Assembly: GCA_003241645.1 (NCBI GenBank)
Contig: QFOX01000088.1
Coordinates: forward strand, 1-6,508
Direction: 5' to 3'
Source: Azospirillum brasilense
GTDB taxonomy: Bacteria > Pseudomonadota > Alphaproteobacteria > Rickettsiales > UBA3002
DNA length: 6,508 nucleotides
The notes under the pieces were generated by a model. It had not been told where the DNA came from. It did not search any database and saw only the letters and a program-made list of their open reading frames with translations. The position numbers were made by a program, and so were the translations under genes. This document shows, piece by piece, positions 5,701 to 6,508 of the stretch; position 1 is the stretch's first letter, and each line of letters begins with the position of its first letter.

Positions 5701-6508
5701 CGGAATGGTGATGGTGTGGGTGAAATCCCCATCGGCCTGACGGCTGACGCCGGCAATATCGATGCCCATTTCCGCTAATTTACTGCGCGACATCGTCGCG
5801 GGGACCTGCACCTGCGTCGCCCCGTCGATGCGACGGACGTTCAGCACGTTCTCATCGCCCAGCCCGAAGCGCATGAACTGGTCCATGGTGTGCGTGGCCG
5901 GATCGGCACTGGGGTTGAAGCCCATGCGGTTGCCCAGTTCCGGTGCTGCCGTAATGCCCAGCTGGCCCTGCAGGCGCTGGTACGAATCGGGGTTCACATC
6001 CTTCAGCACATAGGCATAGACCTTGCCGCCTTTTTCGCCCCACTGCACTTCCACGCCGTTTTGCGAAAGGCTGCGCTGGAACGCTTCCATCTCCGGCGTG
6101 ATGCGTCCATCCTGCGAGAAGGGTGTTTCATAACGGTAGCCGATGCCACCGGCATTCGATTTGTAGGGCTGCCAGCCATCGTCGCTCAGGTTCAGGGCGC
6201 GCACGGCGCCGGGGTTGCCCGCCTGCACGGCCATGGCTTTGTCATACAGCAGGCGATCCACGCCTTGCGGCGTCAGGTTCGGGTCCGTCATGAACGCATA
6301 GAGGCGGCCGGTGAGTGACTGGTCGCCCGTCACGTCCTGAAACAGGATGCGCTGGCCCATGGTGGTGCAGTTATTGCGCGTTTGCGCCATGTCTTCCACC
6401 ACGCGCATGGGCGTGGTCTCAAGGCGGGTATCAATGGCATCCTTCGCCAGCTCGTAGGTGCCGCTGGTGCTGGAGCTGAGCATTTTGCTGACGTTGCTGT
6501 AGATCAGG
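2743..6508 (-). CDS. Giant multidomain protein: HD phosphohydrolase-like, glycine-zipper and EF-hand repeats; N-terminus beyond window
   Basis: At least 1254 residues are visible; no family is recognised for the whole. Numbering is from the ATG at 6483. That is probably not the true start: the frame continues open to the edge and no Shine-Dalgarno precedes it. Regions: 1-290, mixed and unrecognised; 300-400, charged helical; 405-570, HD-like signature (Y408-H409-N410, H413, H452-D453, D563) expected to bind metal and act on a phosphoester; 571-711, helical; 712-840, Pro/Ala-rich linker; 840-925, Ala-rich; 927-985, hydrophobic with two glycine zippers; 1031-1112 and 1151-1232, duplicated EF-hand units; 1236-1246, Gly-rich tail. 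The only cysteine is C39. Size, linker, possible membrane segment and calcium sites suggest a secreted or effector-like protein, perhaps calcium-activated outside the donor cell; this is inference. It ends 4 bases from dctA, convergently, so its partners must lie right of the window. Confidence 0.85.
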   Translation of the reverse strand, partial: LIYSNVSKMLSSSTSGTYELAKDAIDTRLETTPMRVVEDMAQTRNNCTTMGQRILFQDVTGDQSLTGRLYAFMTDPNLTPQGVDRLLYDKAMAVQAGNPGAVRALNLSDDGWQPYKSNAGGIGYRYETPFSQDGRITPEMEAFQRSLSQNGVEVQWGEKGGKVYAYVLKDVNPDSYQRLQGQLGITAAPELGNRMGFNPSADPATHTMDQFMRFGLGDENVLNVRRIDGATQVQVPATMSRSKLAEMGIDIAGVSRQADGDFTHTITIPDERLPGQMQQAMQHYARTSQSSALGQAAPQAPEPAGPTRPFDTPLDTVADEARYNQEIDAARAEADADKAWNRTGTRDARGNRMLRPEDQRIQTLVDAERMRSAAAASLDLEGISEQAATRLGVDAAQLQAGNEAARQAGSQSTRVYHNSEHFEDLARGSVEIQQTLTARAVDPQTAQRMGDIYALAGRDHDVAYAGVDGGLPPAVQATVADLIERTPEGAYRIRPEASGPDARIAMQVFGYEPGQTLNPFHGQNEFISTLHSLRTNASLPDADKVALSVMIEQTIPFDHPDSVERTLQRADALGALDANQRRALGMSAAHFANRDVANFAYSAEEFRANTVKLLEEGGTRFNDPENVAMKAGRQADFFQGLVGGLDEGKNAIFRNHGDLMSPQELAERNATARAQIEGSIRDMRAVVVAAEAEHRGVGDISEQARHGQAILETAREQVASRRPAPIAPVTGVDAPAPRTPSTEISTDGAARVIDTAASERGRTGPTMSAANDTATTRPMTVGTAALQLDPEPARAPAQPEPHRVETRAPAAAPAAASNDNGRAAPEHAAPHADAPEPEARPAAPHRPGIRERLDRVGSRVGVATIAVQGAAAVKAYREGDMDAARQHTQGAVVSTAFEAGFSQTGMRVGTEVAAATAERVGLRAAATGLKAAGGKIPVVGAFVGAAFGIGETGYEAYKAFNGESNWKKVGGTFLSGVAGTVGGIVGFGAGEVLQEGVHYGTAAAFGKENAARHSATGELIIMGAELAGVGGNPPRAAVHSAFAGRAGQQHLNKELNEIAGQFARTNWGQHIGNGDRNVTAQELRQEMQQHGITVAEIDRNRDGNITGKEMTDALQAHGVQRDRGGPQGAVRPAQGDWRAEQARAARERQAAAAEAPRAHSSFSGRAGAQHLNAELKDLEGQMARTNWGRFIGNGDANVTVAEMRATMQKHGITVAEIDRNGDGNISGREFTNALQAHNVQKQPVRGGGSGGNGR
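2788..3033 (-). repeat. EF-hand unit, copy B (residues 1151-1232 of the giant protein)
   Basis: This is the second copy of the 82-residue unit, with 58 identical positions and no gaps against copy A. It has the degenerate loop I1183-E1194 (I-G-N-G-D-A-N-V-T-V-A-E) and the canonical loop D1210-E1221 (D-R-N-G-D-G-N-I-S-G-R-E). The DNA is also close: 33 bases at 2848-2880 match 3208-3240 with one difference. This indicates a fairly recent duplication or gene conversion. A 38-residue Arg/Ala-rich helix joins the two copies. Confidence 0.87.
3148..3393 (-). repeat. EF-hand unit, copy A (residues 1031-1112 of the giant protein)
   Basis: The 82-residue unit begins H-S-A-F-A-G-R-A-G and ends L-Q-A-H-G-V-Q. 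A degenerate loop I1063-E1074 (I-G-N-G-D-R-N-V-T-A-Q-E) lacks the first Asp and the central Gly. It is followed by a canonical loop D1090-E1101 (D-R-N-R-D-G-N-I-T-G-K-E). The loops are 27 residues apart. It pairs with copy B at an exact offset of 120 residues or 360 bases. Confidence 0.85.
3529..3705 (-). other. Glycine-zipper hydrophobic segment of the giant protein
   Basis: Residues 927-985 hold two hydrophobic glycine-zipper stretches. G932-x3-G936-x3-G940 lies in V-V-G-A-F-V-G-A-A-F-G, and G974-x3-G978-x3-G982 lies in G-G-I-V-G-F-G-A-G. They are separated by a polar turn around Y946-K960. Such pairs can form a helical hairpin in membrane, as in several pore-forming or translocating toxins and glycine-zipper proteins. 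They can also occur in soluble Gly/Ala-rich helices. Membrane insertion is inferred only. Confidence 0.5.
3964..4350 (-). other. Pro/Ala-rich, probably disordered linker of the giant protein
   Basis: Residues 712-840 are dominated by Pro, Ala, Thr, Glu and Arg with short P-A-P, P-E-P and A-A-P runs and few large hydrophobic residues. This is typical of a flexible linker. It separates the helical region after the HD-like domain from the C-terminal glycine-zipper and EF-hand part. Confidence 0.65.
4774..5271 (-). other. HD-type metal phosphohydrolase-like domain of the giant protein
   Basis: Residues 405-570 contain R-V-Y-H-N-S-E-H (406-413), then G-R-D-H-D-V-A-Y (449-456), then a helical R-A-D-A-L-G (561-566). 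This order matches the predicted metal-dependent HD superfamily group (COG4339-like: Y-H-N-x-x-H, later F-H-D-x-V-Y, later A-D-L-x-x-L-G). H409 or H413, H452, D453 and D563 are the likely metal ligands. A-L-A-G-R-D-H-D-V replaces the more usual A-x-W-F-H-D-x-V. Members of that group are usually stand-alone proteins of about 200 residues, so this embedded copy is unusual. The substrate cannot be predicted. Confidence 0.6.

Overview
The window is about 6.5 kb of GC-rich DNA with dense, bacterial-style gene packing. Shine-Dalgarno sites, a Sec signal peptide, a DctA-type carboxylate transporter and an MFS_3-type exporter point to a Gram-negative bacterium. A proteobacterium is likely and an alphaproteobacterium is my guess, but nothing here fixes the taxon. 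I see no rRNA, tRNA, CRISPR array, insertion sequence or phage gene.

Layout from left to right. Positions 1-915 (+) hold the C-terminal three quarters of an MFS exporter cut by the window edge. A strong hairpin at 916-941, probably a terminator serving both strands, separates it from a small gene at 963-1238 (-). That gene encodes an exported protein with two canonical EF-hand calcium-binding loops. A 177-base divergent intergenic region (1239-1415) follows. It contains a long inverted repeat (1327-1360) and a third copy of its half-site, then dctA at 1416-2738 (+). dctA ends 4 bases from the stop codon of a convergent giant gene at 2743-6508 (-), which runs off the right edge with no stop codon.

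The giant gene fills 58% of the window and is its most interesting part. At least 1254 residues are visible. In order they are: an unrecognised N-terminal region; an HD-type metal-dependent phosphohydrolase signature (Y-H-N-x-x-H, then H-D-V-x-Y, then a later Asp); a Pro/Ala-rich linker; a glycine-zipper hydrophobic segment that could insert in or associate with membrane; and two tandem copies of an 82-residue EF-hand unit, 58/82 identical, each with one canonical and one degenerate calcium loop. The visible region has only one cysteine. This modular make-up resembles a large secreted or effector-like protein, but that is inference and I recognise no named family for the whole.

The second notable point is DctA. 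It keeps the family fold and the TM8 Asp/Arg/Asn residues, but the conserved N-L-D-G-T motif of TM7 reads N-L-V-G-S. Together with Phe in TM3 positions used by archaeal GltPh, this suggests one cation site is altered or lost.

The genes do not form an obvious common operon. The shared theme is calcium or cation handling: two EF-hand proteins and an ion-coupled symporter, each apparently its own transcription unit.
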